Below are positions 1 to 8,555 of a DNA stretch of 16,881 bases, piece after piece. The stretch is from positions 1-16,881 of the forward strand of contig JACCXQ010000087.1 in assembly GCA_013696945.1 (NCBI GenBank). The letters run 5' to 3'. The translations under genes and the position numbers were made by a program. This DNA comes from Chloroflexota bacterium. Its GTDB lineage: Bacteria > Chloroflexota > Limnocylindria > Limnocylindrales > CSP1-4. Position 1 is the stretch's first letter. Each line of letters opens with the position of its first letter. The notes under the pieces are model-generated. The model saw nothing but the letters and a program-made list of their open reading frames with translations. It ran no database searches and had not been told where the DNA came from.

Positions 1-2
1 AT

Positions 3-953
3 CACATGCGCGAGGCCGGTGCCACTGCCGCCCAGGAGCTTGCCTTCACGCTCGCCGACGGGATCGCGTACGTTGATGCGGCGCGCGCCCGGGGACTCGA
101 TGTCGACGCCTTCGCGGGGAGGCTCTCCTTCTTCTTCGCGGCTTGGAGCGAGTTGTTCGAGGAGGTCGCCAAGTTCCGGGCCGCACGGCGGATGTGGGCG
201 AGGATCATGCGCGACCGGTTCGATGCCCGCGACCCACGCTCGATGACTTGCCGCTTCCACGTCCAGACGGCCGGTTCGAGTCTCACGGCCCAGGCCATCG
301 ACAACAACGTGGTCAGGACGACGATCCAGGCGCTGTCCGCCGTGCTCGGCGGCGCGCAGAGCCTCCACACCAACGCTCGCGACGAGGCGCTCGCCCTGCC
401 CACCGCGGAAGCGGCGCGACTCGCGCTGCGTACGCAGCAGATCCTGGCCCATGAGAGCGGCGTGACCGAGACGCCGGACCCTCTGGCAGGGAGCTACTTC
501 GTCGAGACGCTCACCAACCAGTTGGAGCACGCGGCGCAGGAGTACCTCGACCGCATCGACGAGATGGGTGGCGCGCTGGCGGCCGTGGAGGCGGGTTTCC
601 AGCAGCGAGCCATCCAGGAGGCGGCGTACCGGACACAGCGCGAGATCGAGGCTGGCGATCGGATAGTGGTCGGGGTCAACAGGTTCGTTGACGAGGCTGG
701 AGTGACGCCCGTGCTGCAGCAGATCGACCCCGCGGGGGAGCGGACACACGTGGAGGCTGTGCGACGCGTGCGCGCGACCCGCGACCGCACCGGATGGGAG
801 GCCGCCATGGACGAGCTGGCGCGGGCGGCGATCGAGAGCGTCAACGTGATGCCGGCGCTGATCGACGCCGTGAAGGCGCACGCGACGCTCGGGGAGATCA
901 GCGACAGGCTGCGCGCATGCTGGGGCGAGCATCGCGAGCTCATCACGGTGTAG
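3..953 (+). CDS. Methylmalonyl-CoA mutase, large (catalytic) chain, C-terminal part, 5' truncated
   Basis: The gene is already open at the window edge; about 316 codons of the catalytic chain are present. Such mutases interconvert (R)-methylmalonyl-CoA and succinyl-CoA by a B12 radical mechanism. Seen near the start is the family stretch [20 protein letters not shown]. Counting from the Met at base 6, [14 protein letters not shown] (residues 83-96) carries the conserved active-site His (H85), and the block [14 protein letters not shown] lies at 120-133. The chain stops right after the family's usual end of the TIM-barrel chain ([19 protein letters not shown]) and has no cobalamin-binding domain, so it should be the heteromeric type needing a separate B12-binding subunit, which is not in this window. 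The substrate-specificity residues lie upstream, so a related acyl-CoA mutase such as isobutyryl-CoA mutase is possible. The epimerase gene directly downstream favours methylmalonyl-CoA. The Met at base 6 is internal, not the start. Confidence 0.93.
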   Translation, partial: HMREAGATAAQELAFTLADGIAYVDAARARGLDVDAFAGRLSFFFAAWSELFEEVAKFRAARRMWARIMRDRFDARDPRSMTCRFHVQTAGSSLTAQAIDNNVVRTTIQALSAVLGGAQSLHTNARDEALALPTAEAARLALRTQQILAHESGVTETPDPLAGSYFVETLTNQLEHAAQEYLDRIDEMGGALAAVEAGFQQRAIQEAAYRTQREIEAGDRIVVGVNRFVDEAGVTPVLQQIDPAGERTHVEAVRRVRATRDRTGWEAAMDELARAAIESVNVMPALIDAVKAHATLGEISDRLRACWGEHRELITV

Positions 954-963
954 GATAGAACGG

Positions 964-1461
964 ATGTTCGAAACACTCGCCGGCGGGTTGGAGATGGGCA
1001 AGGTCCATCACGTCGCACTGATCGTGCGCGACCTCGACTCGGCCCTGACGCTGTGGCGTGACCGGCTCGGTCTACCCGTGGAGCTCGTCCTGCCCATCGA
1101 GAGCGACGGCGTGACGATCGCGTTCCTGCCCGTCGGTGAGTCCAAGGTGGAGCTCGTACAGCCGACCGATCCCACCACTGGCGTTGCCCGTTTCCTGGAG
1201 TCGCGGGGGGAGGGCTTCCACCACGTCTGCTTCGAGGTCGCCGACCTTGCGCTCGCCCTCGACCGTCTCGGTGCGGCGGGGGTGCAGCGCATAGATGAGG
1301 CCCCGCGCCGGGGCGCGGAGGGGCCTGTCGCCTTCCTCCATCCATCGAGCTGTCACGGCGTGCTCGTCGAGCTCATCGAGGCTCCCGGTGGGCCTGCCTG
1401 GCGGTCGCTCGGGTTCGAGGGGTCGAAGGTGGAGGAGGGCAGACGGCATGAGCTGGGCTGA
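964..1461 (+). CDS. mce: Methylmalonyl-CoA epimerase (VOC family)
   Basis: This 165-residue protein of the vicinal-oxygen-chelate fold would epimerise (S)- and (R)-methylmalonyl-CoA, linking propionyl-CoA carboxylation to the mutase encoded just upstream. Two beta-alpha-beta-beta-beta modules are visible: VHHVALIVRDLDSAL (14-28) and GEGFHHVCFEVADL (83-96). Likely metal ligands by family alignment are H16, E63 (in KVELVQP), H87 and E136 (in VLVELIE). The start at 964 lies 10 bases after the mutase stop, with an AGGA 8-11 bases upstream. A Met at residue 11 is an alternative, but only a GGAG directly abutting it precedes it. The family usually runs about 135-150 residues, so the small excess sits in a short N-terminal lead and a charged tail. 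The tail overlaps the next gene by 14 bases, indicating one transcript. Confidence 0.9.
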   Translation: MFETLAGGLEMGKVHHVALIVRDLDSALTLWRDRLGLPVELVLPIESDGVTIAFLPVGESKVELVQPTDPTTGVARFLESRGEGFHHVCFEVADLALALDRLGAAGVQRIDEAPRRGAEGPVAFLHPSSCHGVLVELIEAPGGPAWRSLGFEGSKVEEGRRHELG

Positions 1462-1897
1462 CTTCGCGCGTGCGGAGCCCGAGCTCGCGGCGGAGGGCCG
1501 CCGACTCTTCTACCAGTACGGCGTCGGGCTCGGATCCCTGGCCACAGTTGCACGGAGCGGTCCGCGCCTCCATCCGATCTGCCCGATCGTGCCGGAGGAT
1601 GGCCTATACGCCTTCATCGTGGAGAGCCCCAAGCAGCAGGACCTGCGACGCGATGGCCGGTACGCGCTCCATGCCTTCCTGCCCGTCGAGGTCGATGACG
1701 AGTTCATGGTCGCCGGCACGGTACGCCCGGTGGAGGACCCAGGCGTGCGCGGACGTGCCGTGGCCGCCTACCACACGCCGGTCCCGGACGATCAGCATCT
1801 CTTCGAGTTCGGAGTGGAGCGCGTCCTCCACGCCAAGTACCGCTTCCGCGGTGAGTGGCCACCGGCATATCGTCGCTGGCGCGCGCCCAGCCCCTGA
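1448..1897 (+). CDS. Pyridoxamine 5'-phosphate oxidase-family (split-barrel flavin-binding) protein
   Basis: This is a 149-residue protein of the FMN/F420-binding split-barrel superfamily. The strand pattern GLGSLATVARSGPRLHPICP (27-46), followed by GLYAFIVESPKQQDLRRDGRYALH (52-75) and EFMVAGTVRPVED (85-97), is the usual core in which a flavin phosphate binds across a dimer interface. The reaction cannot be read from sequence: members include pyridoxine phosphate oxidases, F420-dependent reductases and haem-degrading enzymes. True PdxH is longer and carries a C-terminal signature not seen here, so this is a general family member. The ATG at 1448 lies within the end of the epimerase gene, and a GGAGG-type site lies about 12 bases upstream, suggesting coupled translation. 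It converges on the methyltransferase gene with an 18-base gap. Confidence 0.8.
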   Translation: MSWADFARAEPELAAEGRRLFYQYGVGLGSLATVARSGPRLHPICPIVPEDGLYAFIVESPKQQDLRRDGRYALHAFLPVEVDDEFMVAGTVRPVEDPGVRGRAVAAYHTPVPDDQHLFEFGVERVLHAKYRFRGEWPPAYRRWRAPSP

Positions 1898-1905
1898 AGC
1901 TGGGG
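1887..1905. terminator. Possible short bidirectional hairpin between convergent genes
   Basis: A 5-bp stem, CCAGC (1887-1891) with GCTGG (1899-1903), loops over the stop codon of the split-barrel gene. CCCC (1891-1894) with GGGG (1902-1905) is an alternative stem. It sits exactly where two convergent genes meet, but no T-tract follows on either strand, so a terminator role is only a guess. Confidence 0.22.
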
Positions 1906-1915
1906 ACCCGCCTGC

Positions 1916-2761
1916 CTAACCGAGCGTCGGTTTCATGGCAAGGATGGAGAACGAAAGCGGCAGCTCGCCAGGGACATCGGGCGGCAGCCGCAACTTCCCG
2001 TCCTCGGCCCGGACCAGGAAGTCAAGCTGCCACTCGGCCCATGGGAACTCCCGTAGTGACTCGATGCGCAGGCCGGCATCGATGAGCGCCGTGACGATCT
2101 CGCCGAGTCCGTGGTCCCAGCCGTACTCGGTCGGGGTCCTGACGGCCGCCGAACGGTCCGCGTATGACCCCGTCACCTCGAACGCGAGCGGCCGCTCGTG
2201 CTCCCAGTAGGGGTACTGCAGGCGAAGCTCGCCGGGCGCGACCCCCTCGTTCTCGAAGACCTGCGCGACGGGGTGGATCTCGTTGATGTAGAAGATGCCG
2301 CCCGGCTTCACGAAGTGGCTCACGACCCGTGCCCAGCGGCCGACGTCGGGTAGCCAGCCGAGCACTCCGCGCGACGTGTACACGATGTCGAACTCGCCAT
2401 CCAGGACTTCGGGCAGGTCGTAGAGATCCGAGTGAACGAATCGCGCGTCGAGCTCCAGCTCAGCGGCCAGGCGGGTTGCGAGGTCGATGGCCGCCGGCGA
2501 GAAGTCGGCGCCGGTGACGCGCGCCCCGAGCCGCGCCCACGACAACGAGTCGATGCCGAAATGGCACTGGAGATGCAGCAGCTCCCGTCCCGAGACGTCG
2601 CCGATCTCTTCGATCTCGTGGGGCCGCAGGCGGATGCCGCCTCGCCGGAAGCCCTCCAGGTCGTAGAAGGCGGACGTCTCGTGGATCCGCGTCCACTCGT
2701 CCCAGAGCTCCTGGTTGGCCCGGATGGCCGAGTCGGTCGAATCGGCCTGCGCGCCCGTCAT
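1916..2761 (-). CDS. Class I SAM-dependent methyltransferase coupled to sucCD
   Basis: This 281-residue Rossmann-fold methyltransferase has motif I as [20 protein letters not shown] (61-80), the acidic ribose-binding end of strand 2 as VTGADFS (82-88), motif II/III around [20 protein letters not shown], and a post-motif segment [16 protein letters not shown]. The HLQCHFG form of motif I marks a widespread bacterial family whose substrate is mostly unknown; none can be assigned here. The ATG (2761-2759) overlaps the TGA of sucD as ATGA, so translation is probably coupled and the protein made with succinyl-CoA synthetase. The sequence contains no ribosome site of its own that stands out. No truncation or frameshift is seen. 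Confidence 0.85.
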   Translation of the reverse strand: MTGAQADSTDSAIRANQELWDEWTRIHETSAFYDLEGFRRGGIRLRPHEIEEIGDVSGRELLHLQCHFGIDSLSWARLGARVTGADFSPAAIDLATRLAAELELDARFVHSDLYDLPEVLDGEFDIVYTSRGVLGWLPDVGRWARVVSHFVKPGGIFYINEIHPVAQVFENEGVAPGELRLQYPYWEHERPLAFEVTGSYADRSAAVRTPTEYGWDHGLGEIVTALIDAGLRIESLREFPWAEWQLDFLVRAEDGKLRLPPDVPGELPLSFSILAMKPTLG

Positions 2762-3645
2762 GCCGGACGGACGCCCGCCTCCATCAGCAGGCGCGGGATC
2801 TCGCTCGGCGCATCGGCCACGCGGATCCCGGCCCCCTCGAGAGCGGCGATCTTGTCCGCTGCCGAACCGCTACCTCCACTGATGATGGCGCCCGCGTGGC
2901 CCATCCGGCGGCCGGGCGGGGCGGTGCGACCAGCGATGAAGGCGACCATCGGGGTGTCCCGAAGATGCTCCGCCTTCCACCGGGCGGCGGACTCCTCCGC
3001 GTTCCCGCCGATCTCGCCCATGAGGACGAGCGCTTCCGTCTCGGGGTCGTCGCGGAAGAGCTCCAGGATGTCGATGAATGTGCTCCCGATGACCGGGTCG
3101 CCGCCGATCCCGACACACGTCGACTGGCCGATCCCCGCCTCCGTCAAGGCCAGCACGACCTCATAGGTCAGGGTCCCCGAGCGGCTGACGAGCCCCACGT
3201 TCCCCTCGCGGTGGATGGACCCCGGGATGATCCCGACCTTGGCCCTGCCGGGCGATGTGGCGCCAGGGCAGTTCGGGCCGATCAGGCGAGCGCCGGCGGC
3301 CTCCACGACCGGCATCACGCGCAGCATGTCCAGTGCCGGGATGTGCTCGGTGATGCAGAAGATCGTGCGGATCCCCGCCCCCACTGCCTCCAGGATCGCG
3401 TCCGGCGCGCCGGCAGCCGGGACGTAGATGACGCTCGTGTCGGCCTGCGTCTCCTGGATGGCACGCCAGCACGAGTCGAAGACGGGGACGCTGCCGTCGA
3501 GCGCCGTCTGCCCGCCCTTTCCGGGCGTGACGCCGGCCACGATGTTCGTGCCGTAAGCCTGCATCTGCTGCGCGTGGAACGCGCCCTCGCGGCCCGTGAT
3601 GCCCTGGACCAGCAGACGCGTGTCGCGACCGACGAGGATGCTCAC
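2758..3645 (-). CDS. sucD: Succinyl-CoA synthetase (succinate-CoA ligase), alpha subunit
   Basis: This 295-residue subunit carries the phosphohistidine and the CoA-binding domain of the enzyme that converts succinyl-CoA, phosphate and NDP to succinate, CoA and NTP. The CoA-binding Rossmann part has [12 protein letters not shown] (13-24) and TPGKGG (40-45); TEHIP (99-103), GPNCPG (123-128) and SRSGTLTYE (154-162) follow. The active-site histidine is H250 in [18 protein letters not shown], matching His246 of the E. coli enzyme. Its length is close to the usual 290. The start is GTG (3645-3643), overlapping the sucC stop as GTGA, so the two subunits are translated as a coupled pair. The gene order sucC-sucD is the usual bacterial one. 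Confidence 0.97.
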   Translation of the reverse strand: MSILVGRDTRLLVQGITGREGAFHAQQMQAYGTNIVAGVTPGKGGQTALDGSVPVFDSCWRAIQETQADTSVIYVPAAGAPDAILEAVGAGIRTIFCITEHIPALDMLRVMPVVEAAGARLIGPNCPGATSPGRAKVGIIPGSIHREGNVGLVSRSGTLTYEVVLALTEAGIGQSTCVGIGGDPVIGSTFIDILELFRDDPETEALVLMGEIGGNAEESAARWKAEHLRDTPMVAFIAGRTAPPGRRMGHAGAIISGGSGSAADKIAALEGAGIRVADAPSEIPRLLMEAGVRPA

Positions 3646-4826
3646 GTGGACGCCGGCTCCCGACGAGAGGCAGCCACCGCTCGCTCCACGGCGTCGTCCA
3701 GGCTCGTGGCGAGCTCGATGCCGCCGCTGGCGCTCATGATCTCCGCGGCCAGCTCGGCGTTGGTGCCGACGATGCGGACGACCATCGGGACGCTCCGCGA
3801 CTGCTGGGCCCTGGCCTCGACGAGCCCCCGCGCCACCTCGTCGCCGCGCGCGATCCCGCCGAATATGTTGACGAGGATCGCCCTGACGCTGGGGTCGGCG
3901 AGGATCAGCCGCATTGCCGCGGCCACCTTGTCCGCCCGGGCGCCGCCCCCGATATCGAGGAAGTTCGCCGGCTGGCCACCGGCGCGCTTGACAAGGTCCA
4001 TGGTGGCCATCGCAAGGCCGGCGCCATTGACCATGCAGCCGATGTCGCCCTCGAGACGGATGAAGCTGATGCCCTGCTGGCGCGCCTCGATATCGACCGG
4101 GTCCTCTTCATCGAGGTCGCGGAGCTCCTCGAGGCCGGGGTGGCGGTGGAGTGCCGAGTCGTCGAGAGTGACCTTGGCGTCGAGGCACTGGAGAAGCTCG
4201 ACCGACGAGCCGTCGGCGCCACGCTCGCGGACGATGGCCAGGGGATTGACCTCGACGAGGTCGGCGTCGTTGGCGATCATCGTGGCGTAGAGGCCCTTGG
4301 CGATCGCCACGGCCTCCTTCAGATGAGCTTCGAGCCCGAGCTCGAAAGACAGCAGCCGGGCCTGGTAGTCGAGCAGCCCAAGGTGCGGGTGGGCGTGGAT
4401 GTAGGTGATGGCCTCCTCGTCCTCGGCGGCGAGGGCCTCGATCTCCACGCCACCCTGGGCCGCCCCCATGAACAGGACGCGCCTCGCACCGCGGTCCAGG
4501 ACGCACGCCAGGTAGACCTCTCGCACGATGTCGGCAGCTGGCGCCACCAGCACCTTGCGCACCGTGATGCCACTGATGTCCATGCCCAGGATGGCCGTCG
4601 CGACCTGCTCCGCTTCTGCGGCATCGGAGGCGAGCTTCACGCCTCCCGCCTTGCCGCGGCCGCCGACAAGGACCTGGGCTTTGATGACCACCTTATCGGC
4701 ACCGGACGCGAAGAACCGTTCCGCGGACGCGCGGGCATCCGACGCGGTGCGCGCGACCGCCCACGGGGGGACGGGCAGGCCCTGCGCCGCGAGGAGCGAC
4801 TTCGCGTCGGCTTCCTGGATCTTCAC
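3642..4826 (-). CDS. sucC: Succinyl-CoA synthetase (ADP/GDP-forming), beta subunit
   Basis: This 394-residue subunit has an N-terminal ATP-grasp domain that binds the nucleotide and a C-terminal CoA-ligase domain that faces SucD. Landmarks are [11 protein letters not shown] (55-65), EVNPLAIV (192-199), [15 protein letters not shown] (263-277), NFLDIGGGA (288-296) and NIFGGI (320-325). Its size fits the E. coli protein (388). The start chosen is GTG (4826-4824), because the reading [16 protein letters not shown] matches the family N-terminus (typically beginning near MNIHEYQAK). The frame stays open well upstream but that part does not resemble the family and overlaps the divergent dehydrogenase gene. 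No strong ribosome site precedes the GTG. A TACCAT hexamer 9 bases upstream may be its -10 box, giving a very short leader. It is the first gene of sucC-sucD-methyltransferase. Confidence 0.95.
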   Translation of the reverse strand: MKIQEADAKSLLAAQGLPVPPWAVARTASDARASAERFFASGADKVVIKAQVLVGGRGKAGGVKLASDAAEAEQVATAILGMDISGITVRKVLVAPAADIVREVYLACVLDRGARRVLFMGAAQGGVEIEALAAEDEEAITYIHAHPHLGLLDYQARLLSFELGLEAHLKEAVAIAKGLYATMIANDADLVEVNPLAIVRERGADGSSVELLQCLDAKVTLDDSALHRHPGLEELRDLDEEDPVDIEARQQGISFIRLEGDIGCMVNGAGLAMATMDLVKRAGGQPANFLDIGGGARADKVAAAMRLILADPSVRAILVNIFGGIARGDEVARGLVEARAQQSRSVPMVVRIVGTNAELAAEIMSASGGIELATSLDDAVERAVAASRREPAST

Positions 4827-4835
4827 GGGTGGCCG

Positions 4836-4841
4836 ATGGTA
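4836..4841 (-). promoter_or_regulatory. Candidate -10 box for sucC
   Basis: TACCAT on the minus strand ends 9 bases before the sucC GTG, which would leave a leader of only two or three bases. No convincing -35 was found. It is offered because the 67-base divergent gap must contain a promoter for each side. Confidence 0.3.
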
Positions 4842-4881
4842 CAGGAGCCGCCGGCCCGCGCATGGCTGAGGAGACTCGCGG

Positions 4882-4887
4882 TAGGAT
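4882..4887 (+). promoter_or_regulatory. Candidate -10 box giving a leaderless isocitrate dehydrogenase mRNA
   Basis: TAGGAT is followed by exactly six bases (GCGGCC) and then the GTG start at 4894, so transcription would begin on the start codon. This TANNNT-N6-start spacing is the known signature of leaderless genes in high-GC bacteria. No Shine-Dalgarno sequence precedes the GTG, which agrees. The -35 region is not recognisable. Confidence 0.42.
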
Positions 4888-4893
4888 GCGGCC

Positions 4894-5916
4894 GTGATCC
4901 ACACCGTGACGCTCATCCCGGGCGATGGGATCGGCCCGGAGCTGGCCGATGCCGCCGTCACGGTCCTGGAGGCGACCGGCGTGGCCTTCGAATGGGAGCG
5001 CGTCGACGCAGGCGAGCGGATGATCGCGCAGCACGGCACGCCGCTTCCCCAGGGAGTGCTCGATTCGATCCGCCGCAACAGGGTGGCCCTCAAGGGCCCG
5101 ATCACGACCCCCATCGGCGAGGGCTTCCGTTCGGTCAACGTGGCGCTCCGCCAAACGCTGGATCTGTACGCGAACGTTCGGCCGGCCCGCTCGATCCCGG
5201 GCCTGAAGACCCCCTTCGAGGACGTGGACCTGGTCATCGTTCGTGAGAACACCGAGGACCTGTACGGCGGCATCGAGCACCGCGTGGGACCCGATGCTGC
5301 GGAGAGCATCAAGATCATCACTCGTTTCGCGTCGACGCGGATCGCCCGCTATGCCTTCGAATATGCCCTTGCCAACGGGCGAGCCAAGGTGACCGCCGTG
5401 CACAAGGCGAACATCATGAAACTGACCGATGGTCTCTTCCTGGAGTCGTGCCGCGACGTCGCGCGCGACTACGAGGGGCGCATCGAGTTCGAGGATCGCA
5501 TCGTCGACAACATGTGCATGCAGCTCGTCCAGAAGCCCGGGATCTACGACGTGCTCTTGCTGCCGAACCTGTATGGCGACATCGTGAGCGACCTGGCGGC
5601 CGGCCTGGTCGGAGGACTGGGCGTCGCACCGGGCGCGAACATCGGCACCGACGCGGCGGTCTTCGAGCCGGTCCACGGCTCGGCCCCCAAGTACGCCGGC
5701 CTGGACGTGGCCGATCCGACCGCACTGATCCTCTCCGGGGCGCTGATGCTGCGCCACCTTGGTGAGAGAGCGGCGGCGGAGCGAGTCGAAGCGGCCGTTC
5801 GTGGCGTGATCGCCGAGGGCACGACGGTGCCGCGCGACCTGGGCGGTTCGGCGGGCACGCAGGCCTTCGCAGCGGCAGTGGCAGCACGCGTCCCGACGCT
5901 CGTCGGCGCCGCCTGA
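4894..5916 (+). CDS. Isocitrate dehydrogenase (isocitrate/isopropylmalate dehydrogenase family)
   Basis: This 340-residue beta-decarboxylating dehydrogenase probably converts isocitrate to 2-oxoglutarate and CO2. Landmarks are [11 protein letters not shown] (7-17); the substrate loop SVN (80-82) with R86, R96 and R118; [15 protein letters not shown] (118-131); K171 in VHKANIMK; metal aspartates D229 and D233 in [10 protein letters not shown]; and the cofactor loop [13 protein letters not shown] (257-269). The size matches the short NAD-type IDH/IPMDH class. [12 protein letters not shown] and the TCA neighbours favour isocitrate over isopropylmalate; homoisocitrate cannot be excluded. The loop has K266-Y267, the pair that confers NADP use in E. 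coli Icd, rather than the D-I pair of NAD enzymes, so the cofactor is open. It heads the operon; the SDH anchor gene begins 6 bases after its stop. Confidence 0.88.
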   Translation: MIHTVTLIPGDGIGPELADAAVTVLEATGVAFEWERVDAGERMIAQHGTPLPQGVLDSIRRNRVALKGPITTPIGEGFRSVNVALRQTLDLYANVRPARSIPGLKTPFEDVDLVIVRENTEDLYGGIEHRVGPDAAESIKIITRFASTRIARYAFEYALANGRAKVTAVHKANIMKLTDGLFLESCRDVARDYEGRIEFEDRIVDNMCMQLVQKPGIYDVLLLPNLYGDIVSDLAAGLVGGLGVAPGANIGTDAAVFEPVHGSAPKYAGLDVADPTALILSGALMLRHLGERAAAERVEAAVRGVIAEGTTVPRDLGGSAGTQAFAAAVAARVPTLVGAA

Positions 5917-5922
5917 GACCGA

Positions 5923-6717
5923 ATGGCGACTTCCAGCCGCGCCACCAAGCCGCAGGGGACAGCAAGCACAGGGTTCGGGACGACGCTTCGCCTCGACCGC
6001 TGGAGCGTAGGACCCGCTGTCACGGGGCTTGTCTTCACCGCCTTCATCATCTACTCGCTCATCTCGTCGCTCCTGTTGCTGCCCAGGTTCGGGGTGCCAT
6101 ACGAGGTGGATGGATACCTTTCGCCCTTCTTCTCGCCGCTCATCGTGCCGGGCCTGTTACCGGAGTGGTTCTCGCCGGCGATCCTCATCCTTTGGATCCC
6201 GCTGGGCTTCCGGACCACCTGCTACTACTACCGCAAGGCCTACTACCGCGCCTTCTTCTTCGATCCGCCCGCGTGTGCCGTCGGGGAGCCCTGGTTCCAT
6301 CGCCGATACGCGATGGAGACGAAGTTCCCGTTCATCCTCCAGAACCTCCATCGGCTGTTCCTGTATCTCGCCTTCATCCCGCTCGCCTTCCTATGGCTCG
6401 ATGCGCTGATCTCCCTCCGCCATCACGATGAGTGGCGCATCGGCCTTGGCGGCGTCGTGCTGTTCGTGAACGCCGCGCTCCTCAGCGGCTACTCGCTGTC
6501 GTGCCACTCCCTGCGCCACCTGGTGGGCGGGAGCCTGGACTGCTTCTCATGCACCGGCCGGACCCGCGTCCGCCATAGCCTGTGGCAGCGGGTCACGGGC
6601 CTGAACAGGAACCACGCGACCTGGGCGTGGGCGAGCCTGCTCTCGGTCGTCGCCGGGGACCTCTACGTCCGGTTGCTGGCGATCGGCGCGATCAGCGATC
6701 CGGCGATCCGTTTCTAG
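5923..6717 (+). CDS. sdhC: Succinate dehydrogenase membrane anchor subunit, mycobacterial Sdh1-like
   Basis: This 264-residue integral membrane protein has about five helices (roughly 30-53, 72-97, 137-165, 173-200 and 232-255). It lies directly before the flavoprotein and iron-sulfur genes, so it should anchor SDH and carry electrons to quinone. The five-helix single-chain anchor and the gene order C-A-B resemble mycobacterial Sdh1 (Rv0249c-Rv0248c-Rv0247c) rather than the E. coli SdhC/SdhD pair. At the end of helix 4 there is a Cys/His cluster: C194, H195, H199, C207 and C210 (SCHSLRHLVGG, then DCFSC). From memory, mycobacterial Sdh1 holds a Rieske-type [2Fe-2S] centre in its membrane part instead of haem b; this cluster is a plausible site but the ligand assignment is inference. 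Other histidines (H143, H167, H168) could bind haem. C100 and C118 flank a Tyr-rich loop. Confidence 0.85.
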   Translation: MATSSRATKPQGTASTGFGTTLRLDRWSVGPAVTGLVFTAFIIYSLISSLLLLPRFGVPYEVDGYLSPFFSPLIVPGLLPEWFSPAILILWIPLGFRTTCYYYRKAYYRAFFFDPPACAVGEPWFHRRYAMETKFPFILQNLHRLFLYLAFIPLAFLWLDALISLRHHDEWRIGLGGVVLFVNAALLSGYSLSCHSLRHLVGGSLDCFSCTGRTRVRHSLWQRVTGLNRNHATWAWASLLSVVAGDLYVRLLAIGAISDPAIRF

Positions 6718-6733
6718 ACGACCGGACGAGCAC

Positions 6734-8539
6734 GTGACGGAGATCGAGCCACGGTCGCACGATGTCCTGATCATCGGCGCCGGTGGCGCTGGTCTGCGCG
6801 CCGCGATCGCGGCCGCCGAGGCCGGCGCATCAGTGGGACTCGTCTGCAAGTCACTCCTGGGCAAGGCCCACACCGTGATGGCCGAAGGCGGCATCGCGGC
6901 GGCGCTGGCGCACGTGGCGGAGCGCGACTCGTGGCAGGTCCACTTCCGCGACACGATGGTCGGCGGCAAGTTGCTCAACGACCCGCGGATGGCCGAGATC
7001 CATGCGCGCGAGGCACCGGAACGCGTTCGCGAGCTCGAGCGCTGGGGCGCCGTCTTCGACAGGACGCGCGATGGACGGATCCTACAGCGGCCGTTCGGGG
7101 GCCACACCCACCCGCGTCTGGCTCACGTCGGCGACCGGACCGGTCTCGAGATGATCCGGACGCTCCAGGATCGGGCGGTCGCGGCTGCGATCGCCGTCTA
7201 CATGGAGTGCACGATCACACATCTGGGGATGACCGACGACCGAGTGAGCGGCGCCATCGGCTACTGGCGCACGGACGGCCGGCCAGCTGTCTTTCCGGCC
7301 AAGACGGTCGTGCTTGCGACGGGCGGGGTGGGCCGGATGTACGAGGTCACCTCGAACTCCTGGGAGTACTCCGCCGACGGTCACGCGCTGGCATACCTGG
7401 CCGGAGCAGAGCTCATCGACATGGAGTTCGTCCAGTTCCACCCGACCGGCATGGTGTGGCCACCCGGCGTGCGCGGGCTGCTGGTGACCGAGGCCGTCCG
7501 TGGAGAGGGCGGCATCCTGCGCAACAGCGACGGCGAGCGGTTCATGTGGAAGTACCTGCCCGACGCGCGGCGCCATGAGTACGCCGAGACGGACGAGGAA
7601 GCGACGCGCTGGGTCGAGGCCCTGACCGAGGGTCGCCAGACAGACGCACGCCAACCGCCCGAGCTTTCCACCCGCGACAACGTCGCACGGGCGATCTACA
7701 CCGAGGTGAAGGAGGGCCGAGGCTCGCCGCACGGCGGGGTCTTCCTGGACATCAGCTACCTCCCATCGGACCGCGTCCGCCGCAAGCTCCCATCGATGTA
7801 CGAGCAGTTCCTGGAGCTGGCCGACGTGGACATCACCAAGGTCCCGATGGAGGTCGGCCCGACGCAGCACTACATGATGGGCGGCGTCCGGGTCGACGCT
7901 GAGACGGGTGCCACGACCCGGCCCGGCCTGTACGCCGCTGGTGAGGTGGCCGGCGGCATGCACGGCGCGAACCGGCTCGGCGGCAACTCCCTGTCAGACC
8001 TGCTCGTCTTCGGGCGCCGCGCCGGCACGGCCGCCGCTGACGCAGCCCGAGCGGAACGCGTCATGCCCCAGCTCTCGCCGGTCCAGGTCGACGACGCGTT
8101 GGCCGAGCTGGAGGCGCCGCTCACCCGGCAGCACGGTGAGGACCCGTATCGCATCCACGAGGAGCTGAGGGCCACGATGCAATCGCTGGTGGGCATCTAT
8201 CGGACGGAGACCGAGCTGGACGAAGCGCTCGCGAGTATCGCCGATCTGCGCCGGCGCTGGGACGAGGTCCGCGTGGACGGCCCGCGCATCTTCAACCCGG
8301 GGTGGGACCTGGTGTTCGAGCTGCGGAACATGCTCCTCGTTTCCGAGGCGGTGACGCGTTCCGCACGCATGCGGACGGAGAGCCGCGGCGCCCACAGCCG
8401 GCTCGATCACACCCTGACCGAGCAGGCGTGGGAGCATCTCAACGTCGTGGTCTCTCCGGACGGACCCGGCATGCGAGTGGAGACGACGGCGACTGTCGCG
8501 ATGACGGACGACCAGCGCTTACTCGCCAGCAAGGGCTAG
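6734..8539 (+). CDS. sdhA: Succinate dehydrogenase flavoprotein subunit
   Basis: This 601-residue subunit oxidises succinate to fumarate at a covalently bound FAD. The dinucleotide fold begins DVLIIGAGGAGLRAAIAAAE (10-29). H46 in KAHTVMAEGGIAAAL is the expected 8-alpha-histidyl FAD attachment site. Catalytic and substrate-binding blocks follow: EFVQFHPTGM, TEAVRGEGGILRN, PTQHYMMGGV and GEVAGGMHGANRLGGNSLSD. The C-terminal helical domain (about residues 450-560) is complete. The start is GTG at 6734, 16 bases after the anchor stop; reading from here puts the FAD fold at the usual distance. Fumarate reductase is the alternative, since the families are not cleanly separable by motif, but the aerobic TCA neighbourhood favours SDH. 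Confidence 0.95.
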   Translation: MTEIEPRSHDVLIIGAGGAGLRAAIAAAEAGASVGLVCKSLLGKAHTVMAEGGIAAALAHVAERDSWQVHFRDTMVGGKLLNDPRMAEIHAREAPERVRELERWGAVFDRTRDGRILQRPFGGHTHPRLAHVGDRTGLEMIRTLQDRAVAAAIAVYMECTITHLGMTDDRVSGAIGYWRTDGRPAVFPAKTVVLATGGVGRMYEVTSNSWEYSADGHALAYLAGAELIDMEFVQFHPTGMVWPPGVRGLLVTEAVRGEGGILRNSDGERFMWKYLPDARRHEYAETDEEATRWVEALTEGRQTDARQPPELSTRDNVARAIYTEVKEGRGSPHGGVFLDISYLPSDRVRRKLPSMYEQFLELADVDITKVPMEVGPTQHYMMGGVRVDAETGATTRPGLYAAGEVAGGMHGANRLGGNSLSDLLVFGRRAGTAAADAARAERVMPQLSPVQVDDALAELEAPLTRQHGEDPYRIHEELRATMQSLVGIYRTETELDEALASIADLRRRWDEVRVDGPRIFNPGWDLVFELRNMLLVSEAVTRSARMRTESRGAHSRLDHTLTEQAWEHLNVVVSPDGPGMRVETTATVAMTDDQRLLASKG

Positions 8540-8555
8540 GAGGACAGGGCAAGCG

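Noticed and set aside
951-963. TAGGAT seven bases before the epimerase ATG as a second leaderless promoter
   Set aside because: The hexamer contains the mutase stop codon, no -35 is seen, and an AGGA ribosome site at normal distance explains translation from an operon mRNA.
2896-4290. 464-codon plus-strand frame opposite sucD and sucC
   Set aside because: The minus strand encodes well-matched SucD and SucC here; the plus frame is low-complexity Arg/Ser/Ala and an artefact of high GC.
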